A stretch of 64,000 nucleotides of DNA from Pyxidicoccus xibeiensis (lineage in GTDB: Bacteria > Myxococcota > Myxococcia > Myxococcales > Myxococcaceae), in assembly GCF_024198175.1 (NCBI RefSeq), contig NZ_JAJVKV010000017.1:1-64000 (forward strand), given 5' to 3'. Of the stretch, positions 1 through 11,428 are shown piece by piece (the first letter of the stretch is position 1; each line of letters opens with the position of its first letter). The position numbers and the translations under genes were made by a program. The notes under the pieces were generated by a model. The model made no database searches. It had not been told where the DNA came from and saw only the letters and a list, made by a program, of their open reading frames with translations.

Positions 1-240
1 GGCCGTGACGGCGGGCCGGGGCGCGGGCGTCGGCGTGGGCGCCGTGGCGGCTGGCCGGGGCGCGGGCGTGGGAGTGGGCGCCGCGGCGGTCGGCCGGGGC
101 GTGGGGGTGGGGCGCGGCGTGGGCGCCGGGGTGGGAGAGGCCGTGGGGGTCGGCGTCACGGTGGCACTCCCGGGCGTGGAGGCCGGGCGCCGGATGACTT
201 CGACCGCGGGGACCACCCGCCGTGTCTTCCTGTCGTTCAC
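1..240 (-). CDS. Pro/Thr-rich protein, 3' end cut off by window edge
   Basis: Reading the minus strand from a GTG at 240 gives 80 codons that run off the window without a stop. The first 20 residues are basic (MNDRKTRRVVPAVEVIRRPA). The rest is almost entirely Pro, Thr and Ala (PTPTPAPRP units), a low-complexity linker usually found between folded domains or in envelope-spanning proteins. An in-frame TAA at 250-252 leaves this GTG as the earliest start, and I see no clear ribosome binding site. It lies 43 bp downstream of a lipoprotein gene on the same strand, so co-transcription is plausible. The plus-strand frame here encodes only Gly-Val-Ala-Arg repeats and is less credible. Function unknown. 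Confidence 0.5.
   Translation of the reverse strand, partial: MNDRKTRRVVPAVEVIRRPASTPGSATVTPTPTASPTPAPTPRPTPTPRPTAAAPTPTPAPRPAATAPTPTPAPRPAVTA
14..120. repeat. 39-bp tandem repeat in the Pro-rich coding region
   Basis: Two near-identical 39-bp units (14-52 and 53-91) are followed by a diverged third copy from 92. Each starts GGCCGGGGCG on the plus strand. The unit is a multiple of three, so copy-number changes would add or remove 13 residues of the PTPTPAPRP linker without shifting the frame. Confidence 0.75.
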
Positions 241-283
241 AGTCTTACGTTACCTGATGCGAGTCGTCCGGGCATGCCCGGCT

Positions 284-700
284 TCACGGCTGGAGGGATG
301 CTGAGAGGTCCACCTTCCATCCGGATGGCTCTCGGACCATCCGGACCTCGTGGGTGCTTCCTGGCGAGCGTACGAGCACTGTCGCCTCGTCGCCCTCCTC
401 CCGGACCAGCGAGACCTCCGTAACATCCGGAGGGGGAGGGACATTCGCGAAGAAGAGGGCCATGGGCTCCGGTGGCTCCGTGCTTCCCGAAGCCTTGCCC
501 ACCGCCTGGGCCCGCTCGGCCAGCGCGTCCTGCGTGGGCTTGGAGAGGACGGCCCAGGCCTCCTTCAGCTCCCCCCGCTTCACCAGCCGGTGGAAGGAGG
601 TGTAGGCGTCCTGGGGGGTGCCGAAGCGCGGCCGGTTGCAGCCGCCCAGGCCGAGCAGGACCAGGGCCACCAGCCAGGGCATCGTCACAGTCAGGCGCAT
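284..700 (-). CDS. small lipoprotein, DUF4878-like
   Basis: A 138-residue protein with a lipoprotein signal: basic start, hydrophobic stretch, then the lipobox LGLGGC, so Cys21 would be lipidated. The mature part begins with a pattern typical of small lipoproteins that sense or carry turnover products (a helix with TPQDAYTSFHRLVKRGEL and a C-terminal WKVDL strand), resembling DUF4878/NTF2-like lipoproteins. It sits 56 bp downstream of the diguanylate cyclase gene on the same strand. The lipoprotein call is firm; the family is a judgement from pattern and the function is unknown. Confidence 0.75.
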   Translation of the reverse strand: MRLTVTMPWLVALVLLGLGGCNRPRFGTPQDAYTSFHRLVKRGELKEAWAVLSKPTQDALAERAQAVGKASGSTEPPEPMALFFANVPPPPDVTEVSLVREEGDEATVLVRSPGSTHEVRMVREPSGWKVDLSASLQP

Positions 701-756
701 GGAAACAGGGATTTAGGTCAAAGCGTGGCCGGGGGAAAGCCCGAGCTTCATCCCTC

Positions 757-1800
757 CTACGCAGCGTGCTGGTGAACCCGGTTGCGGCCAGCCCCCTTGG
801 CTGCATAGAGGCTGGTGTCCGCCGCCCTCAGCAGGGCCTCCGCGCTCGTCAGGTCGGCGGAGGGCACCGTGGCCACCCCCAGCGACGCCGTCAGCCGCAC
901 CTCTCGCGCCGTCCCGTCCTCTGCCGGGTGCTCCAGCCCCAGTGACGCAATCGCCTCGCGCACGCGCTCGCACACCCGCAGGGCGTCCGCCGGCGTCGTC
1001 TCCGGCAGGATGGCGATGAGCTCCTCGCCGCCGTAGCGGGCAATCAGGTCCACCTCCCGCAGCCGCGCCCGCGCCGTCTGCGCCACCGCCTTGAGCACCT
1101 GGTCCCCGAAGGGGTGCCCGAAGGTGTCGTTGATGCGCTTGAAGTGGTCGATGTCCAGCATCACCAGCGACAGGGGGGAGCCGTACCGCCGCGAGCGCGC
1201 GAACTCCTCGTGCAGCCGCTCCTCGAAGTAGCGCCGGTTGAACAGCCCCGTCAGGCTGTCCGTGCGGCTGAGCGCCAGCAGCTCCTCGCGCCGCCGCGCC
1301 AGCTCCTTGTTCGCCTTGTCCAGCTCCCGGTTCTTCTCCACCAGCGCGTCCTGCAGCACCTTCAGCCGCAGCATCGACTTCACCCGCGCCGACAGCTCCA
1401 GCATGTCGAACGGCTTCACCAGGTAGTCGTCCGCCCCCAGCTCCAGCCCCTCCACCTTCCCCGCCGCCTGCCGCGCCGTCATCAGAATCACCGGGATGAA
1501 GCCGAAGCCGTCCTCCCCCGAGTTCGCCTTGATGATGCGGCACACCTCCACCCCCCCCAGCCCAGGCATCTCCACATCCATCAGGATGAGGTCCGGCCGC
1601 GCCTGGCGGATGGCCGACAGCGCCTGCGTCCCGTCGTGCGCTTCCTTGAAGATGTAACCGTGTGGCGCCAGGCCCTCCCGGACATGGCGCACGTGCGCGG
1701 GGTCGTCATCCACGATGAGCACCGTCCGGCCGCTGAGCTCGGCTCCCGGTGTCGCACGGCGGGCTACCTCCAGCGTCCTCTTCCGTTCGCCGTCCGCCAT
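757..1800 (-). CDS. response regulator with GGDEF diguanylate cyclase domain
   Basis: A 347-residue cytoplasmic protein. An N-terminal receiver domain (about 25-145) has the acidic pair DDD at 31-33, phospho-acceptor Asp75 in LILMDVEMPG and Lys129 in the DYLVKPF loop. A coiled-coil linker (about 145-178) leads to a GGDEF domain (180-340). The active-site loop is RYGGEEL with GGEEL at 257-261, which keeps the residues needed to make cyclic-di-GMP. An allosteric inhibition site RxxD (REVD, 248-251) lies just before it. It should therefore be an active, product-inhibited diguanylate cyclase switched by phosphorylation. No histidine kinase is adjacent on this strand. The second messenger could reach PilB, encoded 2 kb away, but that link is inferred. 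Confidence 0.92.
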   Translation of the reverse strand: MADGERKRTLEVARRATPGAELSGRTVLIVDDDPAHVRHVREGLAPHGYIFKEAHDGTQALSAIRQARPDLILMDVEMPGLGGVEVCRIIKANSGEDGFGFIPVILMTARQAAGKVEGLELGADDYLVKPFDMLELSARVKSMLRLKVLQDALVEKNRELDKANKELARRREELLALSRTDSLTGLFNRRYFEERLHEEFARSRRYGSPLSLVMLDIDHFKRINDTFGHPFGDQVLKAVAQTARARLREVDLIARYGGEELIAILPETTPADALRVCERVREAIASLGLEHPAEDGTAREVRLTASLGVATVPSADLTSAEALLRAADTSLYAAKGAGRNRVHQHAA

Positions 1801-1908
1801 GATGTTGCGCCCCCGTCACAATCATCGCGCACTACGGGAATACTTGCAATTCTCACCTGCCAAGATTGGGAAGCCAAGGGGGGCGCCCAAGTGCCCGTCA
1901 TCCGGACG

Positions 1909-2529
1909 TCACCCGGGCTTCACCAGCCGGGCGCGGTACACCGGCTCCCCGCTCGCCAGGTAGCGCCGCTCTCGCGTGGAAGGCACTTCTTCGGGGTCAT
2001 ACGGATGGAAAACCCCTGAACCCAGGGGGTTCTGGAAACCCACGGATTCCAGGATGGCCAGCATGGACTCGCCGCGGTCCTTCACGTCGGTGCGCATGTC
2101 GAAGCGGCCGCCGGGTGCGAGCTTGGAGTACAGCAGCTCGGCGAAGGCGGGCTGGACGACGGCGCGCTTGGCGTGGGAGCGCTTCCACCAGGGGTCCGGG
2201 AACTGGAGGTGGATGCAGGCCAGCGAGTCGGGAGCGAAGATGCGGGGGACGATGAAGCGGGCATCTGCCTCGATGACGCGCAGGTTGCGCATGCCGGCCT
2301 TCTCCGCGCGGGACTGGGTGTCGCGCGCGTACTTCTTGCGCCACTCGAAGGCGACGAAGCGCACCTCGGGGTGGCGGCGGCAGTACTCCAGGGCATGGCC
2401 GCCGGCGCCGGAGCCGATCTCCAGCTCCAGCGGGCCGGAGTAGCCGAACTCCGCGTCCCAGTCCGGCGGAGTCTCCATCTCGACGAACTTGAGGCCGACG
2501 GGCTCTGGCAGCAGGCGGGGACGGGGCAT
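1909..2529 (-). CDS. trmB: tRNA (guanine-N7-)-methyltransferase
   Basis: A 206-residue SAM-dependent enzyme that methylates guanine 46 in the tRNA variable loop. It has the Rossmann SAM-binding motif LEIGSGAGGHALEYC, an acidic AFEW strand end, and the TrmB signature FPDPWWKRSHAKRAVVQP. The C-terminus carries the substrate-binding ERRYL. The ATG at 2529 is chosen because a GGAGG lies 10 bases upstream; a GTG seven codons earlier would place that site inside the gene. It is followed by the diguanylate cyclase gene 108 bp away on the same strand. Housekeeping enzyme with no visible oddity. Confidence 0.95.
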   Translation of the reverse strand: MPRPRLLPEPVGLKFVEMETPPDWDAEFGYSGPLELEIGSGAGGHALEYCRRHPEVRFVAFEWRKKYARDTQSRAEKAGMRNLRVIEADARFIVPRIFAPDSLACIHLQFPDPWWKRSHAKRAVVQPAFAELLYSKLAPGGRFDMRTDVKDRGESMLAILESVGFQNPLGSGVFHPYDPEEVPSTRERRYLASGEPVYRARLVKPG

Positions 2530-2539
2530 GGAAGGGGCG

Positions 2540-2544
2540 CCTCC
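2540..2544 (-). promoter_or_regulatory. ribosome binding site that fixes the trmB start
   Basis: The minus strand reads GGAGG here, 10 bases before the ATG at 2529-2527. It favours this ATG over the GTG at 2550. Confidence 0.6.
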
Positions 2545-2618
2545 AACCACGGCCGGGCCCGTCCTGGCCAGGGAAAAACGCGCGGACCCGTCCTGCGGGG
2601 CTGGGGTATACGAGGGGC

Positions 2619-3545
2619 ATGAAGGTCTTCCACTCGGTGGCGGAGGCGGGCCGTTTCCTGGCCGGCCGGGCGCTCGCGCTGGGCAACTTCGACGGGGTAC
2701 ACGTGGGCCACCAGGCCCTCTTCGCGGAGGCCCGCAGGCACGCGGGCGCCGCTGCCTTCACCTTCCATCCCCACCCGGGCAAGGTGCTCCAGCCGGACCT
2801 GGCGCCCAAGCTGATTACGCTGCTGCCCCGCAAGCTGGAGCTGTTCGCCGGCTGTGGGCTGGAGGCGGCGGTGGTGCAGCCCTTCTCCCGGGACTACGCG
2901 CGCACGCCGCCGTCGGATTTCGAGTCCGCCCTTTTCGACGCGCTCGGTGTGGCGCACGTGGTGGTGGGCAGCGACTTCACCTATGGCGCCATGCGCGGGG
3001 GCACCGTGAGCACCCTGCGCGAGGCGGCCGCCCGGCATGGCGCCCAGGTCCATGTCGTCGCCCCCGTCACCGTGGACGGCGTCGTGGCCTCGTCCTCGCG
3101 GGTGCGCGAGTACATCCTGGAGGGGCGCGTGTCCGCCGCGCGGCGGCTTCTGGGCCGCCCGTTCGACCTGGACGGCACGGTGGTGGCCGGCGCCGGGCGG
3201 GGGCGGGGCATCGGCTTTCCCACCGCCAACGTGGACACCCAGAACGAGCTGCGCCCCGCACCCGGCGTGTACGCCATCCGCGTCCACCTGCCAGGCGAGC
3301 CGGAGGGCGCCTGGCACGCGGGCGCGGCCAACATCGGTGTGAAGCCCACCTTTGGCGGCACCGAGGTCACCATCGAGGCCCACCTGCTGGATTTTTCGGG
3401 CGACCTCTATGGCAAGGAGCTCCGGGTGCAGTTCCTGGAGCGGCTGCGCCCCGAGCAGCGCTTCGGCTCGGTGGCCGAGCTCGTCGGGCAGATAAAGCGG
3501 GACGTGGAGGCCGCGCGCACTGTCATCGCCGGTGTGGGTGACTGA
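2619..3545 (+). CDS. ribF: bifunctional riboflavin kinase / FAD synthetase
   Basis: A 308-residue enzyme that phosphorylates riboflavin to FMN and adenylylates FMN to FAD. The N-terminal nucleotidyltransferase half shows LGNFDGVHVGHQALF (about 21-35) and SSSRVREYILEG. The C-terminal kinase half has GRGRGIGFPTANVD, which binds ATP and flavin, and later FSGDLYGKEL. Length is normal for the bifunctional form. The start has GAGGGG immediately upstream. It is divergent from trmB and upstream of pilB by 210 bp, probably a separate unit. Confidence 0.96.
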   Translation: MKVFHSVAEAGRFLAGRALALGNFDGVHVGHQALFAEARRHAGAAAFTFHPHPGKVLQPDLAPKLITLLPRKLELFAGCGLEAAVVQPFSRDYARTPPSDFESALFDALGVAHVVVGSDFTYGAMRGGTVSTLREAAARHGAQVHVVAPVTVDGVVASSSRVREYILEGRVSAARRLLGRPFDLDGTVVAGAGRGRGIGFPTANVDTQNELRPAPGVYAIRVHLPGEPEGAWHAGAANIGVKPTFGGTEVTIEAHLLDFSGDLYGKELRVQFLERLRPEQRFGSVAELVGQIKRDVEAARTVIAGVGD

Positions 3546-3603
3546 GCGTTTTTCCCGTGTCTCTTCAACGGTTTGACCGAGCAGGGGAGCAGGCAGGGGC
3601 GCC

Positions 3604-3632
3604 TTGACGGGCGCGCGCGGCTCCCCTCTAAT
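3604..3632 (+). promoter_or_regulatory. putative housekeeping promoter for pilB-pilT-pilC
   Basis: TTGACG (3604-3609), 17 bases, then TCTAAT (3627-3632), in the 210-bp gap before pilB. This matches a sigma-70-type promoter layout. A start near 3640 would leave a leader of about 115 nt. Prediction only. Confidence 0.4.
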
Positions 3633-3736
3633 TCGTAATCAGGAACCGTGCCAGGGGCGCCCATGGCCCTCTGGCATCTCCCCTCGGTCTCCTGCACGCG
3701 AGACGGGCCCCCCGCCCGTCTCTTTCTTCTTTCCTC

Positions 3737-3746
3737 AAGGAAGAGG
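3737..3746 (+). promoter_or_regulatory. ribosome binding site that fixes the pilB start
   Basis: AAGGAAGAGG lies 9 bases before the ATG at 3756. The open frame extends further upstream, but this site and the conserved N-terminus show where translation begins. Confidence 0.7.
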
Positions 3747-3755
3747 CTTCAACGA

Positions 3756-5456
<1,701 letters not shown>

Positions 5457-5498
5457 TCGTCACGCTTCCCCCACCGCCTCACCGAAGGACATCCCCCC

Positions 5499-6620
<1,122 letters not shown>

Positions 6621-6677
6621 TTCCGGGATTCGGAAATCACAGGTTAGACTCGCGCGGCGTCCGCGGAGGTCCAGTCC

Positions 6678-7934
6678 ATGGCAGCACCGGCAGTGCAGCA
6701 GAAGATGGCAGCGCCCAAGAAGAACACGGCCCAGTTCCTCTGGGAGGCGAAGACCAAGAGCGGCGAGGTCAAGAAGGGCGAGATGGAGGCCCTCGACACC
6801 GAGGCCGTCAACGCGCGCCTCAAGTCGCTCGGGCTCAATCCCACCAAGGTGCGCAAGAAGGGCGCCCTGGATGGCGCCATCTCCATGCCGGGCATCGGCG
6901 GGGTGACGGGCAAGGACATCCTCGTCTTCACCCGGCAGTTCGCCACGATGATCGACGCCGGCCTGCCGCTGGTGCAGTGCCTCGACATCCTGGCCAGCCA
7001 GATGGACAACCCCGCCTTCAAGAAGGTGTTGTTCGCCATCAAGGGCAAGGTGGAGCAGGGCAGCACCTTCGCTGACGCCCTGAAGGACCACCCCAAGGTC
7101 TTCGACGAGCTCTACACCCAGCTGTGCGCCGCGGGTGAGGTGGGCGGTATCCTCGACTCCATCCTCAACCGGCTCGCCGCCTACCGCGAGAAGAGCGAGA
7201 AGCTCAAGCGCAAGGTCAAGGGCGCGATGACCTACCCGGCCATCGTCATCCTGGTGGCCATCGGCGTGACGGCGCTGCTGCTGCTGAAGGTGACGCCGGT
7301 GTTCGAGAAGATGTTCTCGGACTTCGGCTCCGCGCTGCCGGCTCCCACCCAGTTCGTGGTGGACTTCTCCAAGTTCGCGCAGGCGTACGTCTTCCACGTC
7401 ATCGTCGGCGTCGTCGTGCTGGCGGTCTCCTTCACCTGGACCTACCGCCAGCCCCGGGGCCGCAAGTTCTGGGACAAGGTCTTCCTGAAGATGCCGCTGT
7501 TCGGGTCGGTGCTCCGCAAGGTGGCCGTGGCCCGCTTCACCCGCACGCTGGGCACCATGCTCTCCTCCGGCGTGCCCATCCTCGACGCGCTGGACGTCAC
7601 CGCCAAGACGGCCGGTAACCGCACGGTGGAAGAGGCCATCTACTACGTGCGGAGCAAGATCTCCGAGGGCAAGAACATCGCGGGCCCGCTGGCGGAGACC
7701 AAGGTGTTCCCCTCCATGGTGGTGCAGATGATTGGCGTCGGTGAGGCCACCGGCGCCATGGACACCATGCTCAACAAGATCGCCGACTTCTATGACGACG
7801 AGGTCGACACCGCCGTCAGCTCGCTCACCGCCATGATTGAGCCGCTGCTCATGGTGTTCCTCGGCGGCGTGGTCGGTGGCTTCCTCATCGCCATGTACCT
7901 GCCCATCTTCTCCATTGCCGGCGCCATCAAGTAG
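6678..7934 (+). CDS. pilC: type IV pilus inner-membrane platform protein PilC
   Basis: A 418-residue polytopic protein of the GspF family that sits at the pilus base and couples PilB/PilT motion to pilin insertion. It has two GspF domains: the first begins GKDILVFTRQFATMIDAGLPLVQCL (about 75-100), the second VARFTRTLGTMLSSGVPILDAL (about 280-300). Hydrophobic segments lie near 178-200, 230-250 and at the C-terminus. GGAGGT is 9 bases before the ATG. The pilS reading frame begins at or just inside its 3' end. Confidence 0.97.
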   Translation: MAAPAVQQKMAAPKKNTAQFLWEAKTKSGEVKKGEMEALDTEAVNARLKSLGLNPTKVRKKGALDGAISMPGIGGVTGKDILVFTRQFATMIDAGLPLVQCLDILASQMDNPAFKKVLFAIKGKVEQGSTFADALKDHPKVFDELYTQLCAAGEVGGILDSILNRLAAYREKSEKLKRKVKGAMTYPAIVILVAIGVTALLLLKVTPVFEKMFSDFGSALPAPTQFVVDFSKFAQAYVFHVIVGVVVLAVSFTWTYRQPRGRKFWDKVFLKMPLFGSVLRKVAVARFTRTLGTMLSSGVPILDALDVTAKTAGNRTVEEAIYYVRSKISEGKNIAGPLAETKVFPSMVVQMIGVGEATGAMDTMLNKIADFYDDEVDTAVSSLTAMIEPLLMVFLGGVVGGFLIAMYLPIFSIAGAIK

Positions 7935-9657
7935 CTCGCACCCGGCGGGCGGACGCGGCCCCTCCCACCCGGAGGAGCTGCGCCGCAAGCTGACCTGGCT
8001 CATCGCCTTCCGGCTCGTGGCCACCAGCCTGTCGCTGGTGGCCATCGTCCTGCGGCTGCTCGCCCAGACGCCCGCGGAGCCGGACCGGGGCGACTGGTTC
8101 GCCTTCTCCATCATCGGGTTCATCTACCTGCTCTCGCTCGTCACCGCGGTGGCGGTGCGGCGCGGGCGCTGGACGCTGCCGGCGGTCATCACCCAGGTGC
8201 TGGGGGACCTGGTCATCGCCACGGTCCTCGTCGTGCTCACCGGCGGCGGGGACTCCCCCTTCACCTTCACCTACTCGCTGGCGGTCATCAGCGGCGCCAT
8301 CCTGCTGGAGCGGCGCGGCGCGCTGGCGCTGGCGGCGGCCGGCTCGGTCATCTACGCGGGGGTCGTGCTGGGCTTGTACGAGGGCCTGGGGGAGCCCGTC
8401 CTCAGCCGGCGCGCCCCGTTCCTGCTCGTCTCCCACGTCCTCGCGCTGTTCCTCGTGGCCGTGCTGGCCGGCTACCTCAGCCGGCAGCTGTCGGCGGCGG
8501 GCGGCGCGCTGTCCGCCAAGGAGAAGGACCTGCACCGCCTGGAGACGCTCCAGGCGCAGATTCTGGCCTGCATGCCCTCCGGGCTCGTCACCTGCGACGC
8601 GAAGGGGCAGGTCACCTTCGTCAACCACGCGGCCGGCGCCATCCTCGGCATCGACGTGGAGAAGGGGCGGGAGCGGATGCTGGAGGAGCTGTTGCCCGGG
8701 GCGCTGCACCTGGGGCGGCGCACCAGCCGGCGCGAGCTGACCGTGCGCACGCCCGCGGGGGAGCGCATCCTCGGGCTGAGCACCACGCCGCTGGAGGACG
8801 AGCGCGAGGGCGCGCTGCTCATCGTCTTCCAGGACCTGACGGAGCTGCGGCGCATGGAGGACGGGCTGCGGCGGGCGGACCGGCTGGCGGCGCTGGGAAC
8901 GATGTCCGCGCAGCTCGCGCATGAAATCCGCAACCCGCTGGCCGCCATGAAGGGCTCCGCCCAGCTGCTGGGGCAGGACCGCACGGCGGACGCCGCGACG
9001 GTGAAGCTCACCGGCGTGCTGGTGCGGGAGGCGGACCGGCTGTCGCGGCTGGTGGAGGACTTCCTGCGCTTCGCGCGGCCGCCCACGCCCTCGCGGCGGG
9101 AGGTGCGGCTGGACCAGCTGGTGGCGGAGACCATGGAGATGCTCCGCGGCGACCCGCTGGCCCGTGACGTCCGGCTGGAGGTGGGCACGGGCGAGGCGCC
9201 GGTGGACGTCCGGGTGGACCCGGACCAGCTCCAGCAGGTGCTCCTCAACCTGGCGCGCAACGCGCTGCAGGCCACCGGGGCGCAGGGCCTGGTGCGCGTG
9301 GAGGTGGCGCGCTCGGACGGCGAGGTGGTGCTCAAGGTGTGGAACTCCGGCGCGCCCATTCCCCGCACGGACCTGCCCCGCCTCTTCGAGCCCTTCTTCA
9401 CCACTCGAGAGGGCGGCACCGGCCTGGGACTGGCGTCCGCGCACTCCATCATCCGCGCACACGGAGGCGACATCCGGGTCCATTCGGAGGAGGGCGCGGG
9501 CACGGAGTTCGCCGTCATCCTGCCCGTCCAGGCCGCGGGCTCCCCAGGCTCCTCGCTCTCTGGGCCCGTACCGCCCGAGCCCACCCCCGCCCCTGGCGGC
9601 CCTCGGGGCGAGCAGCCGGGTGTCGACGTCGTGACGGCGCTCTCCCGGGTGCACTGA
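7915..9657 (+). CDS. pilS: sensor histidine kinase PilS
   Basis: Membrane histidine kinase that works with PilR on pilA transcription; in Pseudomonas and Myxococcus it responds to pilin in the membrane. About six N-terminal membrane segments (starting LTWLIAFRLVATSLSLVAI) are followed by a PAS domain (ILACMPSGLVTCDAKGQ), the HisKA H-box SAQLAHEIRNPLAAMKGS, and an ATPase domain with N-box LLNLARNALQAT and G-box GGTGLGLASAHSII. The start is uncertain: no ATG precedes the first membrane helix. In-frame options are TTG 7915 (used here), GTG 7876, or a non-standard CTG after GGAGGAG at 7971-7977. pilR follows. Confidence 0.93.
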   Translation: MPAPSSSSHPAGGRGPSHPEELRRKLTWLIAFRLVATSLSLVAIVLRLLAQTPAEPDRGDWFAFSIIGFIYLLSLVTAVAVRRGRWTLPAVITQVLGDLVIATVLVVLTGGGDSPFTFTYSLAVISGAILLERRGALALAAAGSVIYAGVVLGLYEGLGEPVLSRRAPFLLVSHVLALFLVAVLAGYLSRQLSAAGGALSAKEKDLHRLETLQAQILACMPSGLVTCDAKGQVTFVNHAAGAILGIDVEKGRERMLEELLPGALHLGRRTSRRELTVRTPAGERILGLSTTPLEDEREGALLIVFQDLTELRRMEDGLRRADRLAALGTMSAQLAHEIRNPLAAMKGSAQLLGQDRTADAATVKLTGVLVREADRLSRLVEDFLRFARPPTPSRREVRLDQLVAETMEMLRGDPLARDVRLEVGTGEAPVDVRVDPDQLQQVLLNLARNALQATGAQGLVRVEVARSDGEVVLKVWNSGAPIPRTDLPRLFEPFFTTREGGTGLGLASAHSIIRAHGGDIRVHSEEGAGTEFAVILPVQAAGSPGSSLSGPVPPEPTPAPGGPRGEQPGVDVVTALSRVH

Positions 9658-9778
9658 GGCACGCCCTCTCCTCCGCGGTCATGCCCGGGGGTGGAAGTCA
9701 CCCCAGCCGACTGTCGTGCTGCCGAACGGCCGGTGCGGGCCGTGTCATGGGGCGCGTACCGTCTGGTACCTTGGCGTC

Positions 9779-11161
9779 ATGCACATTCTGGTGGTGGATG
9801 ACGAGCCGTCGATGCGCGACGTGCTCGAGGTGCTCTTCACGCGGGCGGGCTTCCAGGTGACGTGCGCGGGCAGCGTACGGGATGCGAGCGCCGCGCTGGC
9901 GAAGGCGCCCGTGGACCTCGTGCTCACCGACATGAAGCTCGGCAGCGGCAGCGGCATGGAGGTGCTGCGCAGCGCGCGGGCCCTGAAGGACGCGCCCGAG
10001 GTCATCGTCATCACCGCCTTCGGCACGGCGGCCTCGGCGGTGGAGGCCATGCGGGAGGGCGCCTACCACTACATCTGCAAGCCCTTCGACAACGAGGAGC
10101 TCCGGCTGCTCGTGCAGAAGGCGCTGGAGAAGCGCACCCTCCGGCAGGAGAACCTGACGCTGCGCGCGCAGCTGCTGCCCGGGGCCGGCATGCTCGCCGT
10201 GGGCCGCAGCGCGCGCATGCAGACCGTCATGGGCCTGGTGGAGAAGGTCGCCTCCACGCGCACCACCGTCCTCATCTACGGCGAGAGCGGCACCGGCAAG
10301 GAGCTGATTGCCCGCGCGCTGCACCTCAGGAGCCCCCGCGCCGGGCACCCCTTCCTGCCCGTCAACTGCGCCGCGCTCTCCGAGGGCGTGCTGGAGAGCG
10401 AGCTGTTCGGCCACGTGAAGGGAGCCTTCACCGGGGCCACCAGCGACAGGGCCGGGCTGCTCGCGGCGGCGGGGGAGGGCACGGTGCTGCTGGACGAGAT
10501 TGGCGAGGTGCCGCCCGCCACCCAGGTGAAGCTCCTGCGCGTGCTCCAGGAGCGAAAGGTGAAGCCGGTGGGCAGCAGCCAGGAGGTGCCCTTCCAGGCC
10601 CGCCTCGTCGCCGCCACCAACCGCAACCTCGACGCCGAGGTGAAGGCCGGCCGCTTCCGGGAAGACCTGCTCTACCGCCTCAACGTCATCACCCTGGAGC
10701 TGCCGCCGCTGCGCGAGCGCGCGGAGGACATCCCCCTGCTGGCCAGGCACTTCCTGGCGCGGCTGGTGGAGGAGGTGGGGCGGCCCGGACTGCACTTCAC
10801 CCCCGAGGCGCTCGACATCCTCCAGCGCTACCCGTGGCCCGGCAACGTGCGCCAGCTGCAGAACATCGTCGAGCGGGCCGTCGCCCTGTCGGACGGAGAC
10901 GCGCTCGGGCCGGACACCCTGCCGGCCACGCTGCGCGGCGAGCCCACCGCCCCCACCGGCGACGTGCAGCTGCCCGCCGGCTTCAACCTGGAGCGCTTCC
11001 TCGACGACAGCGAGCGGCGCTACCTCCTGGCCGCCCTCAAGCGCACCGACGGCGTGAAGACGCGCGCCGCGGAGCTGCTCGGCCTGTCCTTCCGCTCGTT
11101 CCGCTACCGGCTCGCCAAGCATGGCCTCGTCGATGAACTCGATGAGGTCCGGGAGTCCTGA
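9779..11161 (+). CDS. pilR: sigma-54-dependent response regulator PilR
   Basis: A 460-residue NtrC-family activator. Receiver domain 1-120 with acidic DDE and phospho-acceptor Asp51 (LVLTDMKLG). The AAA+ domain has Walker A GESGTGKE, the sigma-54-contact loop GAFTGA intact, and Walker B GTVLLDEIGE. The C-terminal Fis-type helix-turn-helix is TRAAELLGLSFRSFRYRLAK. It is expected to bind upstream of pilA and activate RNA polymerase with sigma-54, which fits the GG-N10-GC elements before pilA. The ATG at 9779 is chosen because the receiver fold starts immediately (MHILVVDDEP). Confidence 0.97.
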   Translation: MHILVVDDEPSMRDVLEVLFTRAGFQVTCAGSVRDASAALAKAPVDLVLTDMKLGSGSGMEVLRSARALKDAPEVIVITAFGTAASAVEAMREGAYHYICKPFDNEELRLLVQKALEKRTLRQENLTLRAQLLPGAGMLAVGRSARMQTVMGLVEKVASTRTTVLIYGESGTGKELIARALHLRSPRAGHPFLPVNCAALSEGVLESELFGHVKGAFTGATSDRAGLLAAAGEGTVLLDEIGEVPPATQVKLLRVLQERKVKPVGSSQEVPFQARLVAATNRNLDAEVKAGRFREDLLYRLNVITLELPPLRERAEDIPLLARHFLARLVEEVGRPGLHFTPEALDILQRYPWPGNVRQLQNIVERAVALSDGDALGPDTLPATLRGEPTAPTGDVQLPAGFNLERFLDDSERRYLLAALKRTDGVKTRAAELLGLSFRSFRYRLAKHGLVDELDEVRES

Positions 11162-11266
11162 AGCTGCTGGGATTCCAGGGGTTTTCCCTGGGTCGGGGCG
11201 GGTGACGAGAAGTGACGGACGCTGATGGAGATCGACAGTTCTGGTCACCTCCGACTGCCATTTTTT

Positions 11267-11280
11267 GGCACTTGAGAAGC
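11267..11280 (+). promoter_or_regulatory. second possible sigma-54 element upstream of pilA
   Basis: TGGCAC followed by GC with exact GG-N10-GC spacing (GG 11267-11268, GC 11279-11280). The -24 half matches consensus TGGCAC perfectly but the -12 half is weak (AAGC). It is 150 bases farther from pilA than the element at 11355. Confidence 0.35.
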
Positions 11281-11354
11281 GGGCCAGCAGGCGTGGGATT
11301 GGGGCACCATCGGAATTTCGCGACGTTGGCGCAGCACCAGGGGCCGGAGGGGGT

Positions 11355-11369
11355 TGGCATCCCATGTGC
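11355..11369 (+). promoter_or_regulatory. sigma-54-type promoter of pilA
   Basis: TGGCATCCCATGTGC fits the -24/-12 layout, with GG (11356-11357) and GC (11368-11369) exactly 10 bases apart. A start about 12 bases downstream gives a leader near 48 nt. PilR, encoded just upstream, belongs to the activator class such promoters require, and pilA of M. xanthus is known to use sigma-54. Confidence 0.7.
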
Positions 11370-11428
11370 TAAGAGTCCAGTGCAGGGCAACAGGCCCTCG
11401 TCGTTGCAAACCCCCTGAGGAATCCCCA

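Noticed and set aside
5-304. Plus-strand Gly-Val-Ala-Arg repeat frame
   Set aside because: The minus-strand frame over the same bases gives a coherent Pro/Thr linker, continues off the window edge and lies downstream of same-strand genes.
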